Source: Elusimicrobiaceae bacterium (lineage in GTDB: Bacteria > Elusimicrobiota > Elusimicrobia > Elusimicrobiales > Elusimicrobiaceae). Taken from it: a DNA stretch of 63,739 nt. Of this stretch, positions 18,107 through 28,241 are shown in pieces. The DNA lies in the NCBI GenBank assembly GCA_017520185.1, contig JAFXGO010000007.1, positions 1 through 63,739 of the forward strand, read 5' to 3'. Made by a program: the position numbers and the translations under genes. The stretch's first letter is position 1. Each line of letters opens with the position of its first letter. Below the pieces are notes generated by a model. The model saw only the letters and a program-made list of their open reading frames with translations. It was not told the origin of the DNA and ran no database searches.

Positions 18107-18709
18107 ATGCAAAAAAGCCTTTTCTCTTGTTTGTTGGTGTTTTTCTTTTTAAGTGCGTGCAGCAGTGTGGATTATACCGCTCGCAAAAAATTTTCAGGTA
18201 TTGATTATTCCGCTTATGAAAATCCGACTCCTGTTGTGCCTGCCGAGAACGAAGATTTTATCGGTTCTTTGCCAGACCCCAGCGTTTTGGAGGAAGGATC
18301 GGAATCCTCCGCGCAAAGCGAGTCTGAGGAGTTTCCTTCAGAAGATGAGGATTTTACTTCGGAAGAAATCGCCGCGTCTTACGGGCGTTATACGGATGTG
18401 ACGGTGGTGGCGGCTGCCAAACGGGTGAAATTAGGAAGTACCGCTAATTCTAAAAATATGGCCCTGTTCCAAAAAGCATTGGACGCCGCATATAAAAAAG
18501 CCTTGCGCACCTATCGTCCTGCCGGATTTACTTATTCTATTGCCAGTGTCGGTGCCGTTAATCCGCTCTCGGATATCGAGGTGAGTTGTATTTTGTCTGA
18601 ACAAGCCGCCAACGAAATAGGCCAACCGACCTGTAATCTCTTTTTCCAAACCATTATTACTCAATATAATAATTTGCTCAGAGAGGCCCAAGAAAATGCA
18701 GCTTTATAA
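18107..18709 (+). CDS. Lipoprotein of unknown function
   Basis: The start at MQKSLFSCLLVFFFLSAC gives a lipoprotein signal peptide with lipobox LSAC; codons upstream in frame belong to ispDF. The 200 residues then show an acidic Ser/Glu-rich linker (about residues 60-95) and a folded C-terminal region (AAKRVKLGSTANSKNMALFQKALD..., ASVGAVNPLSDIEVSCILSEQAAN). No family recognised. It overlaps the cysS start by 14 nt, so translation is coupled to a housekeeping gene. Confidence 0.78.
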   Translation: MQKSLFSCLLVFFFLSACSSVDYTARKKFSGIDYSAYENPTPVVPAENEDFIGSLPDPSVLEEGSESSAQSESEEFPSEDEDFTSEEIAASYGRYTDVTVVAAAKRVKLGSTANSKNMALFQKALDAAYKKALRTYRPAGFTYSIASVGAVNPLSDIEVSCILSEQAANEIGQPTCNLFFQTIITQYNNLLREAQENAAL

Positions 18710-20093
18710 TAGTGAAAATAGACAAAAAGTAGCATTTACTCCGTTAGATGCCGCACAAGTGACGATGTATTGTTGCGGTCCTACCGTATATAATTTTGCT
18801 CATATCGGTAATATGCGCACCTATATTTTTGAAGATTTATTAGGCCGCACCATTCGTTTGCGCTATCCATTAAAACACGTAATGAATGTGACGGATGTGG
18901 GGCACTTGGTGTCCGACGCTGATGATGGTGAAGATAAGATGGAATTAGGGGCTGCACGCGAAGGGAAAAGCGCATGGGATATTGCTAAATTTTACGAAGA
19001 GAAATTCTTTGAAGATTATGACGCTTTGCATTGTACTCGTCCTACGGTCATCAGCCGCGCCACGCAACATATTAAAGAAATGATTGCTTTGGTAAAAACA
19101 TTGGAAGAAAAAGGCTTTACCTATCGCACCTCTGATGGGATTTATTACGATACGTCTAAATTTCCGCGCTATGATGTCTTAGTCGGCCGCAGCCGCTTGG
19201 AAGGTTTGAAAGGTGGCGCGCGCGTGGAAATGAGCGATGAAAAGAGAAACCCGACAGATTTTGCCTTGTGGAAATTCTCTCCCAAAGACAAGCAACGCCA
19301 AATGGAATGGGACAGCCCTTGGGGTATCGGTTTTCCGGGTTGGCACGTGGAATGCTCTGCTATGGCGATGAAATATTTAGGCAAAACGATTGATATCCAT
19401 TGTGGCGGTATTGATCACGTGTCTGTGCATCATACCAATGAAATTGCCCAAAGCGAAGCCGCTACGGGCCAGAAATACGTGAATTATTGGGTGCATGGAG
19501 AGTTCTTGGTTTTGCGTGCCGGCAAAATGTCTAAATCCGGAGGTACTTTTGTCACTTTGCAGACTTTGCGTGATAAAGGATATGATCCGCTGGATTACCG
19601 CTATTTGTGTTTGACGGCACATTATCGCACTCAATTGGAATTTACGTATGAATCTTTGGATTCTGCCCGCAAAAGTCTGCAAACTTTGCGCAAAGAAGCA
19701 TTAAAAGCGGTCGAAGTGTCCCAAAGACAGCAAAGTGTAATTACAGACCGTTTGAATGTCACTCAAGCCAAATTTCAAGCCGCTATGGAAGATGATTTAA
19801 ATGCCCCTAAGGCTTTGGCCATTGTGTGGGAAACTGTGCGCGGTGCCGAATTGAATGCGGCGGAAAAAGTGGAGTTTTTGAAATTTGCCGATGGAGTTCT
19901 CTCTTTGGACTTATTCCGTGAGGAAGAAAAAGAGGAGTCTTTGCCGGCCGAAGTAGAAGAAATTTTGCAGGCTCGTGCCGCTGCGCGCGCAGCCAAAGAT
20001 TATAAAAAATCTGATGAACTACGCGATGCTTTGCGTGCGGCCGGTTATGCGGTTAAAGATACACCGCAAGGCCAACAAGTAGAAAAAATATAA
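18696..20093 (+). CDS. cysS: Cysteinyl-tRNA synthetase
   Basis: A 465-residue class I synthetase. CCGPTVYNFAHIGNMRTY contains the zinc-ligand Cys and the HIGH-type motif (HIGN); WHVECSAM and HCGGIDHVSVHHTNE supply the remaining zinc ligands; GKMSKSGG is the KMSKS loop near residue 276. The helical anticodon-binding region follows. It attaches cysteine to tRNA-Cys. It starts inside the upstream lipoprotein gene. Confidence 0.97.
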   Translation: MQLYNSENRQKVAFTPLDAAQVTMYCCGPTVYNFAHIGNMRTYIFEDLLGRTIRLRYPLKHVMNVTDVGHLVSDADDGEDKMELGAAREGKSAWDIAKFYEEKFFEDYDALHCTRPTVISRATQHIKEMIALVKTLEEKGFTYRTSDGIYYDTSKFPRYDVLVGRSRLEGLKGGARVEMSDEKRNPTDFALWKFSPKDKQRQMEWDSPWGIGFPGWHVECSAMAMKYLGKTIDIHCGGIDHVSVHHTNEIAQSEAATGQKYVNYWVHGEFLVLRAGKMSKSGGTFVTLQTLRDKGYDPLDYRYLCLTAHYRTQLEFTYESLDSARKSLQTLRKEALKAVEVSQRQQSVITDRLNVTQAKFQAAMEDDLNAPKALAIVWETVRGAELNAAEKVEFLKFADGVLSLDLFREEEKEESLPAEVEEILQARAAARAAKDYKKSDELRDALRAAGYAVKDTPQGQQVEKI

Positions 20094-20110
20094 GTTGATT
20101 TGGTTGGTAT

Positions 20111-21214
20111 ATGAAAGAAGATTATTATCAAGTTTTAGGCGTTTCTCGCAACGCCAGCGAAAGCGAAATTAAAACTGCCTACCGTCGTGCTGCGATGAAA
20201 TGTCATCCGGACCGTTGTCCCGGAGATAAAGATGCTGAGGAACGGTTTAAAAAAGTAAATGAGGCTTTTACCGTTTTGTCTGATCCGCAGAAAAAACAGA
20301 TGTATGATCAATATGGTCACGACGGTGTAAATGCCGGTGCCGGTGGTTTTGGCGGATTTAATGCTTCCGGCTTTTCAGATGTGGGCGATATTTTCGGCTC
20401 TGTGTTTGGAGATATCTTTGGCGGAGGTTTTGGTGGCCGCAGCAGTGGCAAACCCCGCGCTCAACGTGGCGAAGATTTAAAAGTAGATGTAGAGTTGACC
20501 TTAGAGCAAGCCTATGAAGGCATGGAAAAAGAAGTTTCGTACCATCGGGTAGAGCGTTGTAATGCCTGTGACGGCTCCGGTGCAGAAGAGGGAAGCTCGG
20601 TCAAGACTTGCCGTTCTTGCGGCGGACGCGGAAGCGTGGTCTATCAGCAAGGGTTTTTTAGCATGAGACAAACTTGTCCCGATTGTGGCGGTAAAGGAAC
20701 TGTGGTGGAAAAGCCTTGCAAAAAATGTCGTGGCAGCGGTGTGGAACGTGTGAAAGAAAATATTACGGTCAAAATTCCGTCCGGTGTGCGTACAGGGGTC
20801 ACTTTACGTGTGTCTAATGGCGGCGATATCGGCACCAATGGTGGCGGCTACGGGGATTTGTATGTAGAAATGCACGTTAAAGAGCATAAGATTTTCAGAC
20901 GTGATGGAGACAACTTGGTCATGGATGCCAAAATCACCTATCCTCAAGCTGTTTTGGGAGGCAGTATCAAAGTGCCCACTATTGAGGGGAAAGAAGTGGA
21001 AGTGCAAATCCCGAAAGGTACCCAATTTGCAGATGTATTGAAAATGCAAGGTTGCGGTATGCCGAAATTAGGGAAAAAAGGTTTTGGAGACTTATTGGTC
21101 AATGTGAAAATAGAAGTCCCCAAAAAAACCACCTCCCGTCAAAAGGAACTCTTGGAAGAATTGGCCAAAGAAACAGGCGGGAAAAAAAGTTTGTTTGAAA
21201 AATTGTTTGATTAA
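20111..21214 (+). CDS. dnaJ: Chaperone DnaJ
   Basis: A 367-residue type I DnaJ. J domain with HPD at residues 32-34 (KCHPDR), Gly/Phe-rich linker ([21 protein letters not shown]), and the zinc domain with four CxxCxGxG repeats ([32 protein letters not shown]). The C-terminal substrate-binding domains complete it. It stimulates DnaK ATPase and binds unfolded proteins. DnaK and GrpE are not adjacent, which differs from the common hrcA-grpE-dnaK-dnaJ order. Confidence 0.96.
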   Translation: MKEDYYQVLGVSRNASESEIKTAYRRAAMKCHPDRCPGDKDAEERFKKVNEAFTVLSDPQKKQMYDQYGHDGVNAGAGGFGGFNASGFSDVGDIFGSVFGDIFGGGFGGRSSGKPRAQRGEDLKVDVELTLEQAYEGMEKEVSYHRVERCNACDGSGAEEGSSVKTCRSCGGRGSVVYQQGFFSMRQTCPDCGGKGTVVEKPCKKCRGSGVERVKENITVKIPSGVRTGVTLRVSNGGDIGTNGGGYGDLYVEMHVKEHKIFRRDGDNLVMDAKITYPQAVLGGSIKVPTIEGKEVEVQIPKGTQFADVLKMQGCGMPKLGKKGFGDLLVNVKIEVPKKTTSRQKELLEELAKETGGKKSLFEKLFD

Positions 21215-21215
21215 C

Positions 21216-21242
21216 AAAACCCCCACTGAATGTGGGGGTTTT
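21216..21242. terminator. Bidirectional terminator between dnaJ and lepA
   Basis: AAAACCCCCAC, loop TGAAT, GTGGGGGTTTT, with T-runs on both strands; serves two convergent operons. Confidence 0.9.
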
Positions 21243-21245
21243 TAT

Positions 21246-23075
21246 TTATTCTTCGTCAATCTTTAGCATGGCAACAAAGGCTTCTTGCGGAATGTTTAAA
21301 CTGCCGATGCTCTTCATGCGTTTTTTACCCTCTTTCTGCTTTTCGAGCAATTTTCGTTTGCGGGTAATATCACCGCCGTAGCATTTGGCGATTACGTCTT
21401 TGCGGAAGGCAGGAATGGTTTCACGCGCAATCACTTTGCCATTGATTGCTGCTTGTACGGCCACTTCAAACTGCTGGCGGCCGATTAACTCTTTTAATTT
21501 GGCGCACAAGGCGCGGCCTTGTGTTTGGGCTTTGTCTTTATGTACGACCACAGACAAGGCATCCACCGGTGTACCGTGTAGCAGAATTTCCATTAATACC
21601 ACATTGGAACTGCGGAAACCGGCCACTTCATAATCAAAAGAGGCGTATCCTTTAGATACGGATTTGAGTTTGTTGTAAAAATCAATGACCATTTCCCCCA
21701 TAGGCATTTCATACTTAATGATCACGCGCTGATTAGACAAATGGTCCATGCTCATATAAGTGCCGCGTTTTTCTTTCAGCAAGGTCATCACTCCGTCCAT
21801 AAATTCAACGGGAGTGACGATAGTGATGTGAATAACGGGCTCTTTGATATCAATAATGTCTCCATGCGGAGGAAAATTGGCCGGATTATCGATAATTTTG
21901 TATCCCGGATCGTCCGGAGCATCGGGCAAAGCTGCCAACTCTTGCGGGTGATTTTTGCGTGAGGTAAATTTGACGTGATACACTACGTTGGGAGAAGTGG
22001 CAATTAAGGACAAATTAAACTCTCGCTCCAAACGTTCTTTTACAATCTCAATATGCAAAATCCCCATGAAACCCAAGCGGAACCCAAACCCCAAGGCTTT
22101 GGAAGTTTCACTTTGATAATGGAAAGAAGAATCAGATAAATTTAATTTTTCCAATGCCGTACGTAAGAGAGGGAAGTCTGTTGTTTCTACAGGGAATATA
22201 CTGGCAAAAACAACCGGCTTGGCATCTTCATATCCCGGCAAAGGCTCTTTGGCCGGATTTTCGGCTAAAGTAATGGTATCACCCACTTTTACTTGGTGAA
22301 TATCTTTGATGCCGGCTACTAAGTATCCCACTTCTCCGGCACTTAAAGATTGCCCTTTATGCAATTGTTTGGGGGTCATGAATCCCACTTCTTCGGTTTT
22401 GTAAGAAGCCCCAGAAGCCATAAAACGGATATTTTGACCTGTTTTAATTGTTCCGTCCACAATGCGGATATACATAATTACTCCGCGGAAGGGATCGTAA
22501 AAAGAGTCAAAAATCAAGGCGCGCAGCGGTGCTTTCGGGTCTCCTTGAGGGGCGGGTACATCTTCAATAATACGATCTAATAGATGTTCAATACCTGCAC
22601 CGGTTTTGGCACTGACGCGCTCTGCTTCAATGGGGTCGTGCAAAATATCCCATAATTGCTCCTCAGAAGCATCGGCATCGGATTGGGATAGATCCACCTT
22701 GTTCATTACCGGAATAACCTTTAAACCAAGACTTTGGGCCAAATGCGCATGGGCTACAGTCTGCGCCTCTACCCCTTGAGAGGCATCTACCAACAACAAC
22801 ACCCCTTCACAAGCGCGCAAAGAACGGGCCACTTCATAAGAAAAGTCCACGTGTCCCGGAGTGTCGATAAGGTTTAAAATGTAGTCTTTGTATTGGATAC
22901 GGACCGCTTTGGCTTTGATGGTGATGCCGCGTTCGCGCTCCAAGTCCATACCGTCAAGCAGTTGGGCTTGCATTTTGCGTTTGGGTACAGTGCCCGTATC
23001 TTCCAAAATTCTGTCTGAAAGGGTGGTTTTGCCGTGGTCAATGTGGGCCACGATTGAAAAATTACGAATCTTCAT
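21246..23075 (-). CDS. lepA: Elongation factor 4 (LepA)
   Basis: A 609-residue translational GTPase with AHIDHGKTT (G1), RERGITIKA (G2), DTPGHVDF (G3) and NKVDL (G4), domains II and III, and the LepA-specific C-terminal domain (RKDVIAKCYGGDITRKRKLLEKQKEGKKRM). EF-4 binds stalled ribosomes and can back-translocate tRNAs. It is the last gene of the PTS operon and overlaps the end of the EI gene by 14 nt. Confidence 0.97.
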   Translation of the reverse strand: MKIRNFSIVAHIDHGKTTLSDRILEDTGTVPKRKMQAQLLDGMDLERERGITIKAKAVRIQYKDYILNLIDTPGHVDFSYEVARSLRACEGVLLLVDASQGVEAQTVAHAHLAQSLGLKVIPVMNKVDLSQSDADASEEQLWDILHDPIEAERVSAKTGAGIEHLLDRIIEDVPAPQGDPKAPLRALIFDSFYDPFRGVIMYIRIVDGTIKTGQNIRFMASGASYKTEEVGFMTPKQLHKGQSLSAGEVGYLVAGIKDIHQVKVGDTITLAENPAKEPLPGYEDAKPVVFASIFPVETTDFPLLRTALEKLNLSDSSFHYQSETSKALGFGFRLGFMGILHIEIVKERLEREFNLSLIATSPNVVYHVKFTSRKNHPQELAALPDAPDDPGYKIIDNPANFPPHGDIIDIKEPVIHITIVTPVEFMDGVMTLLKEKRGTYMSMDHLSNQRVIIKYEMPMGEMVIDFYNKLKSVSKGYASFDYEVAGFRSSNVVLMEILLHGTPVDALSVVVHKDKAQTQGRALCAKLKELIGRQQFEVAVQAAINGKVIARETIPAFRKDVIAKCYGGDITRKRKLLEKQKEGKKRMKSIGSLNIPQEAFVAMLKIDEE

Positions 23076-24804
23076 CTTGTGTTAACTCTTCTACCAAACG
23101 CCGTATATCTTCTGAATTGGTGGCTAACAATGTAGCTTGGGCGGCGTCTGAACAGGTTTCAAATTTTAAATTACGAATGCGGTTTTTAATACGTAAATAC
23201 ATACGCGGCGGAACCGATAAAATATCCGTTCCTAATCCGAGTAGCAAAGGCACCATTTTTGTATCGGAGGCTATTTCTCCGCAAATGCTTACTTCCTTGC
23301 CGCGTTGGTGGGCGGTTTGGATAATTTGGTGAATGGTGCGCATGACGGCCGGGTGGCAAGGGTCATACATATGGGCCACTTCCGGATTGACGCGATCTAC
23401 CGCAATTAAATATTGTATCAAGTCATTGGTGCCTATGGAAAGGAAATCCAAATCATGAATCATGCTGTCTAGGGCAATAGCAGCAGAAGGGACCTCTATC
23501 ATAGCACCTAAGGCAATGCGGTTAACGGGTTTTTTTCCTTCTTTTTCAAAATCTGCCAAAACTTGATTTAAAGCATCTTTTACATGCCACACTTCTTCCA
23601 CGCAGGAAATCATCGGAATCATGATTTTTACTTGTGCCGGAACTTCGCAAGCCGTACGCACAATAGCGCGTAATTGTGTGAACATCAAATCGGGGTTTTT
23701 TAAAAACAATCGAATTCCGCGACAACCCATAAAAGGGTTGTTGTCTTTATCAAACTCATCTAACGGAAAAATGGGCATTTTGTCTGCGCCTAAATCTGCC
23801 AGTCGTATGGTGACGGGACGGCGGTCAAACATTTTGGCAGTAGCCAAATAAGCGCGATATTGTTCTTCTTCCGTAGGTGGCTGAGGAATATCCATGTATA
23901 AAAATTCTGTCCTCAAAAGGCCTAACCCGTCGGTAATAAGTTTTTTATTGTCTTTGGTATAAGTTCGCGGGTCAAAATTGACCATGAGTTTGAAATTCTT
24001 TCCATCAGACGTGACGGTTGGCAACGGATTTATTGTCTGTAGCAAAGATTCTGCTTTTTTAAATTCGCGTTGCGCTTTTTTATAAAGAGATAAAGTGTGC
24101 TTGTCCGGATTAATAATTAAGAGGCCGTTTTCGCCGTCTACAATAACGGTATCGCCATCTTTGGTGTTGCGCAGTGCATTGGACAAACCAACCACTGCCG
24201 GCAATTTTAAACTTTGGGCCAAAATGGCGGTGTGGCTTGTTTTGCCGCCCAAATCCGTACAGAAAGCAATAATTTGATTTTCTTGTAAATTGATCGTGTC
24301 GGAAGGAAATAAATCATGCGCAATCAATACAGAAGGGCGTTTAACAGAAGATAAAAAAGCCGCTTTTCCCTCCACCAAATTGTTAGCCAAACGCTTGCCG
24401 ACATCAAAAATATCATTGCGACGTTCTTGGAAAAACTTATCTTCAATTTTAGAAAAAGAATCAGAAATTTCTTTTAAGGTTAAAAATACAGCCGCTTGAG
24501 CAGACATATGCTCTTTTTTGATTTTGGCGGTAGCGGCATCTTTGAGCATAGGATCTTGCAACAACATCTTATGCATGGACATTAAGTTGGCATATTCTGC
24601 TCCTAAAGTTTCACGCAGGCGTTGTTCGCAAAGGTCTAAATCTGCTTGGGTTTTTTCTATGGCTTTGGCAAATTTAACAAGTTCCGCTTTTACTTCCGTC
24701 ACATCAATATACTGATTCCCTACAGCAAAATCAGCCGTAGGTAATAGTACTGCTGGACCAATGGCCACTCCTGGGCTAGCAGCCACCCCTGTAATAACAA
24801 ACAT
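23062..24804 (-). CDS. ptsI: PTS enzyme I
   Basis: A 580-residue phosphoenolpyruvate-protein phosphotransferase. The swivelling His domain has GGKTSHTAILAQSLKLPAVVG with the phosphoacceptor His. The PEP-binding barrel shows LRTEFLYMD, GCRGIRLFL, IGTNDLIQY and the catalytic Cys region VSICGEIASD. It moves phosphate from PEP to HPr, which is encoded directly upstream with no gap. Confidence 0.97.
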   Translation of the reverse strand: MFVITGVAASPGVAIGPAVLLPTADFAVGNQYIDVTEVKAELVKFAKAIEKTQADLDLCEQRLRETLGAEYANLMSMHKMLLQDPMLKDAATAKIKKEHMSAQAAVFLTLKEISDSFSKIEDKFFQERRNDIFDVGKRLANNLVEGKAAFLSSVKRPSVLIAHDLFPSDTINLQENQIIAFCTDLGGKTSHTAILAQSLKLPAVVGLSNALRNTKDGDTVIVDGENGLLIINPDKHTLSLYKKAQREFKKAESLLQTINPLPTVTSDGKNFKLMVNFDPRTYTKDNKKLITDGLGLLRTEFLYMDIPQPPTEEEQYRAYLATAKMFDRRPVTIRLADLGADKMPIFPLDEFDKDNNPFMGCRGIRLFLKNPDLMFTQLRAIVRTACEVPAQVKIMIPMISCVEEVWHVKDALNQVLADFEKEGKKPVNRIALGAMIEVPSAAIALDSMIHDLDFLSIGTNDLIQYLIAVDRVNPEVAHMYDPCHPAVMRTIHQIIQTAHQRGKEVSICGEIASDTKMVPLLLGLGTDILSVPPRMYLRIKNRIRNLKFETCSDAAQATLLATNSEDIRRLVEELTQDEDS

Positions 24805-25074
24805 TTAAAACTCCTCGTTAAAATTGCTGGCAAATAAATCTTTAAGGGCTTGACAGGCTGCTTGTTCGTCTTCCCCATCAAATTTAAGATGCAACGTAGA
24901 TCCATATTCGGCTGCCAACATCAAAACCCCCATAATGCTTTTGGCATTGGTTTCGATTTGGTCTTTAGTAATAGAAATATTGCAAGAAAAGCCGGAGGCT
25001 GTTTCCACTACTTGAGCAGCCGGTCTGGCGTGCAGACCTAAACGATTTGTTATTTGGATATCCGTTGTAATCAC
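24805..25074 (-). CDS. ptsH: HPr phosphocarrier protein
   Basis: 89 residues with both regulatory sites: the EI-dependent His in NRLGLHARPAA and the HPr-kinase Ser in NAKSIMGVLML. Retention of the Ser fits with hprK in the same operon, so HPr here can be a transport intermediate and a kinase target. Confidence 0.96.
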   Translation of the reverse strand: MITTDIQITNRLGLHARPAAQVVETASGFSCNISITKDQIETNAKSIMGVLMLAAEYGSTLHLKFDGEDEQAACQALKDLFASNFNEEF

Positions 25075-25089
25075 TGTACAAAAACCCCT

Positions 25090-25908
25090 TTAAAATAAAC
25101 ATACGATGGTAAAAATTACCACAGCCGATAAATATAGATAAATATTCGGAATGCGCAACCGCCGCGTAATAAAAGAGATAATGACACAGAAAATAACCAG
25201 CAAGGCTTGCGCAAAAAAGTTTACTCCCACTTGAATTTTGCCAAAGTAGTGATAAACACCAAACAAAATAAGCCCTACGGAAAAGAAAATTCCCAATCGT
25301 TTGGCTTTGTAAATGGTACGATTCCAATCAAAGCGAGTTAAGCCAAAGCAAGAAGATTCATCGCTATCATACCCGATTTTAATCCCTTCCCAACGTACAA
25401 AAAGGGCAATGGCATTGTAGACTAAAAAGGACATGATGCCAGCTGAAAAAGCCTCAAAATAAGAAATATCTTGCAGGTGTTCTGTTTCAAAGAAATTCAC
25501 ACCCAATAGCATCCAAATAAATAAAGCCATCAACAATGTCAGCGGTTTTAGTGTTCCCCAAAACAATCGGTCTCCAATGGAGGCTGCCGTAATAGAAAGA
25601 CCCCTTCTGGCACCGTTCCATTCTGCCACTTGTTCTTTATACTCTGTCACAGATTGTGCTTTGGAAACATTTTCTTCTTGTTTGGCCATTGCACCATAGC
25701 AGAAAGAAGCCATAACCGGATGCGTGTTAAAAGTTTCTAAATAACGCGATAACACAGTGGGCATCATTTCAGGATCATATTGATAAAGCTTTCGTAAAAA
25801 AGGAACCATTACAAAAGCAAATCCTAAATTTTGATATTTCACAAAATTCCAACCGGCTTGTAGGAAGAAAGAACGAAAAAACATATTAAATCTAATCCAA
25901 AAAGACAT
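25090..25908 (-). CDS. PTS mannose-family IID component
   Basis: A 272-residue membrane protein of the EIID-Man family. FFLQAGWNFVKYQNLGFAFVMVPFLRKLY near the N-terminus and FNTHPVMASFCYGAMAKQEE are family hallmarks, and C-terminal hydrophobic segments anchor it. With IIC it forms the sugar channel. Gene order IIA-IIB-IIC-IID is complete, so a functional transporter rather than a purely regulatory PTS is expected. The sugar is undetermined. Confidence 0.88.
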   Translation of the reverse strand: MSFWIRFNMFFRSFFLQAGWNFVKYQNLGFAFVMVPFLRKLYQYDPEMMPTVLSRYLETFNTHPVMASFCYGAMAKQEENVSKAQSVTEYKEQVAEWNGARRGLSITAASIGDRLFWGTLKPLTLLMALFIWMLLGVNFFETEHLQDISYFEAFSAGIMSFLVYNAIALFVRWEGIKIGYDSDESSCFGLTRFDWNRTIYKAKRLGIFFSVGLILFGVYHYFGKIQVGVNFFAQALLVIFCVIISFITRRLRIPNIYLYLSAVVIFTIVCLF

Positions 25909-25911
25909 TTT

Positions 25912-26517
25912 CTACCTCGTTTTTAACCGGAAAAGCGGAATTAATGTGGCCAGCCCTATCCAGGGCACTGCCATGTAGGCTAGTTGGAAAGCAAAGTGCA
26001 TTTGTGCCGGTATATACGGGAATATCCAAAATACCAATTGCGCGCTTAACCAAGCAGCCGCTGAGAGAAAAATAAAAGTCATCAAAAAAGATAACAACAA
26101 AGACAACGAAACCGTCTTCCATAAATCGTTTGGATTTTTTCCTATCTTGGTTTCTAAAAATACCAACCATCTAAAACGAGTTTTGCGCAGTAAAGTATCA
26201 AACAACGAGTAGAGCAAAGCTAACAAAACACCTAAAAAGAAACCAAAATATAATTCAATACCCAAAGAATGTAAGATAATGGGTATTACCACAGCCACTA
26301 CTCCGCTGGGAGGAATAATCCCTCCGAGAGGAGAAATGTCCAGAAATAGCAATTCGGCAAAAATCCCTACTTGTACTCCGGCCATTAAGTCTCCGGCGCA
26401 GAGGCCAAATAACGGACCTGCAATGATAGGACGCGAAACGAGCGTTTGGAATGCATACGTGACATCTAATTCCAAAACGGAGGCCAATAGGCACAATAAA
26501 ATAATGGTTGTTGTCAT
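25912..26517 (-). CDS. PTS mannose-family IIC component (short)
   Basis: A 201-residue multi-span membrane protein. SRPIIAGPLFGLCAGDLMAG and FAELLFLDISPLGGIIPPSG match the EIIC-Man signature that lines the sugar path. Typical members have about 250-270 residues, so this one is compact at the C-terminus. It overlaps IIB by 4 nt and precedes IID by 3 nt. Confidence 0.82.
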   Translation of the reverse strand: MTTTIILLCLLASVLELDVTYAFQTLVSRPIIAGPLFGLCAGDLMAGVQVGIFAELLFLDISPLGGIIPPSGVVAVVIPIILHSLGIELYFGFFLGVLLALLYSLFDTLLRKTRFRWLVFLETKIGKNPNDLWKTVSLSLLLSFLMTFIFLSAAAWLSAQLVFWIFPYIPAQMHFAFQLAYMAVPWIGLATLIPLFRLKTR

Positions 26518-26978
26518 AAAATATCTTTAACGGAAAAAGATTTAGAGCTAGGCACTGCTCTGGTTTCAATGTCTATTCCCAAATCATTTAATATGCGCAA
26601 AGTTCGTTTATCTTCTTCATTTAAAAAAACATTTTCTGCCATTTTATGCGCCCCTTCTTTAAAATGCATACCGCCGATATTTAAAGAAGCAATCTGCAGA
26701 CCGTCTTCTAGCAAAGGGTTTAAATCTTGCAAAGAGCCCAACAGAAGCAAAATACGTTTGTCGGAGCTGTTCATATAGCTTACGCAACAAGACGGCTCCA
26801 AAACAGCCAGCTCGTACTCAAACGGGAGCGATAAGCGCAAAAGGTTTTTATTTAAGTGGCAATTGTTATCTTTCGGACAAGGAATTACCACTTCATCAAT
26901 ATTTAACTCAGGCAACCATGCTTGCACCACTTGTCCGTGTATCAAACGATCATCTACCCGAGCAAAAACAATCGGCAT
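26514..26978 (-). CDS. PTS mannose/sorbose-family IIB component
   Basis: 154 residues starting MPIVFARVDDRLIHGQVVQAW, the EIIB-Man signature with the phosphorylated His in DDRLIHGQV. Cytoplasmic; passes phosphate from IIA to the sugar during uptake through IIC/IID. Confidence 0.92.
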   Translation of the reverse strand: MPIVFARVDDRLIHGQVVQAWLPELNIDEVVIPCPKDNNCHLNKNLLRLSLPFEYELAVLEPSCCVSYMNSSDKRILLLLGSLQDLNPLLEDGLQIASLNIGGMHFKEGAHKMAENVFLNEEDKRTLRILNDLGIDIETRAVPSSKSFSVKDIL

Positions 26979-26979
26979 A

Positions 26980-27384
26980 TTATAGTCCTTTAATCAAAAG
27001 TTCCGTAGCATTGATAACGGCGCGTTTGCCGTCAGCTTCGATTTTTTCTGCTAATTCTTTTACCGTTAATTTTTTGCGGCTATTAAGTGCCGTAAGCAAC
27101 ATGCTTAAGTTCAGTCCGGTAATTACATAGCACTTAGCGTAATCTTTCGTAGCGGTTAAGGCAATATTGGTTGCACTTCCGCCAAAAATATCCGTCAGTA
27201 CGATGGCGCCTTGTTCGGCATCGGCCAACAAAGTTTTTAATTCATTGGCTCCCTGCTCAATAGAACTGGAGGTGGTGACGGACAAAGTTTCTACTCCTTC
27301 GGTTGTTTTACCTAAAATTTGGTCAGCTGTTTCCAGCAAGTGTTTGGCTAAATTTGCATGTGTCACTAAAATGAGTTTTACCAT
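26980..27384 (-). CDS. PTS mannose-family IIA component
   Basis: 134 residues of the EIIA-Man fold. LILVTHANLAKHLLETADQ carries the phosphoacceptor His at residue 9, and VLTDIFGGSATNIAL is the conserved dimer and active-site loop. It receives phosphate from HPr. It overlaps nothing and lies 2 nt before IIB and 2 nt after rapZ. Confidence 0.92.
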   Translation of the reverse strand: MVKLILVTHANLAKHLLETADQILGKTTEGVETLSVTTSSSIEQGANELKTLLADAEQGAIVLTDIFGGSATNIALTATKDYAKCYVITGLNLSMLLTALNSRKKLTVKELAEKIEADGKRAVINATELLIKGL

Positions 27385-27386
27385 AA

Positions 27387-28241
27387 TTATAATCCTATAT
27401 CCCTATGAAATTCTGAGGCATTGATTCCCTGCTTTTTCAGTGTTTCTGCCAGTTGATGTGCCATAAACACGCTGCGGTGCTTTCCGCCGGTACATCCCAT
27501 GGCAATGGTTAAATAACTTTTCCCCTCTTTAATATATTTGGGTATAAGATATTTAATCAAATCTGCTATTTTGTCGGCAAATTCTTGTGATTCTTTAAAG
27601 GATAAAATATAGTTTTGCACTTCTTTGTCCAGGCCCGTTTTCTCCTTCAATTCTTTTACATAATAGGGGTTGGGTAAAAAGCGCACATCCATAACAATAT
27701 CGGTATCCTTTAAAATGCCGTTTTTAAAACCGAAAGAAACAACCGAAATTTGCATTTCTCCTTCTTTTTTAATTTCTAATAGTGCAGAAATCTTTTCTTT
27801 CAGTTCGCCTAGTTTTAAATCCGTAGTGTCAATCACCTTGTCTGCTGCTGCTTTGATAGGGCCTAAAAAATCATGTTCCTGAGCAATAGCAGCAGCCAAT
27901 TTTTTCTGGATAGGATGTTTGTGCTTGGTTTCGGAGAAACGACGGATTAAGCATTCGTCCGAAGCATCTAAAAATACTACTTTAGAAGTGAAATCTTCCC
28001 TTGTCACCTTCTTAAGCATAGCCGGTAATTGGCGCAAACGCTCCCCTTCTCTTACGTCCATACCTAAGGCCACATTTTGCAGTTCTGGCCTTTCTTTTAC
28101 ATATTCGGCAAATTGATTAAATAAAGCCAAAGGCAAATTATCCACGCAGTAAAAACCAAAATCCCCGAAGATTTTTAATACTTGAGATTTGCCGGCACCA
28201 CTCATGCCTGTAATAATGAAAAGTTTACGCTTTTGGTTCAT
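27387..28241 (-). CDS. rapZ: RapZ/YvcJ-family nucleotide-binding protein
   Basis: A 284-residue protein with Walker A GMSGAGKS at the N-terminus, [11 protein letters not shown], and the conserved C-terminal domain ([37 protein letters not shown]). In E. coli RapZ adapts RNase E to a small RNA controlling amino-sugar synthesis; in Firmicutes YvcJ is a nucleotide-binding regulator. Its place between hprK and the PTS genes is a common arrangement. It overlaps hprK by 17 nt. Confidence 0.93.
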   Translation of the reverse strand: MNQKRKLFIITGMSGAGKSQVLKIFGDFGFYCVDNLPLALFNQFAEYVKERPELQNVALGMDVREGERLRQLPAMLKKVTREDFTSKVVFLDASDECLIRRFSETKHKHPIQKKLAAAIAQEHDFLGPIKAAADKVIDTTDLKLGELKEKISALLEIKKEGEMQISVVSFGFKNGILKDTDIVMDVRFLPNPYYVKELKEKTGLDKEVQNYILSFKESQEFADKIADLIKYLIPKYIKEGKSYLTIAMGCTGGKHRSVFMAHQLAETLKKQGINASEFHRDIGL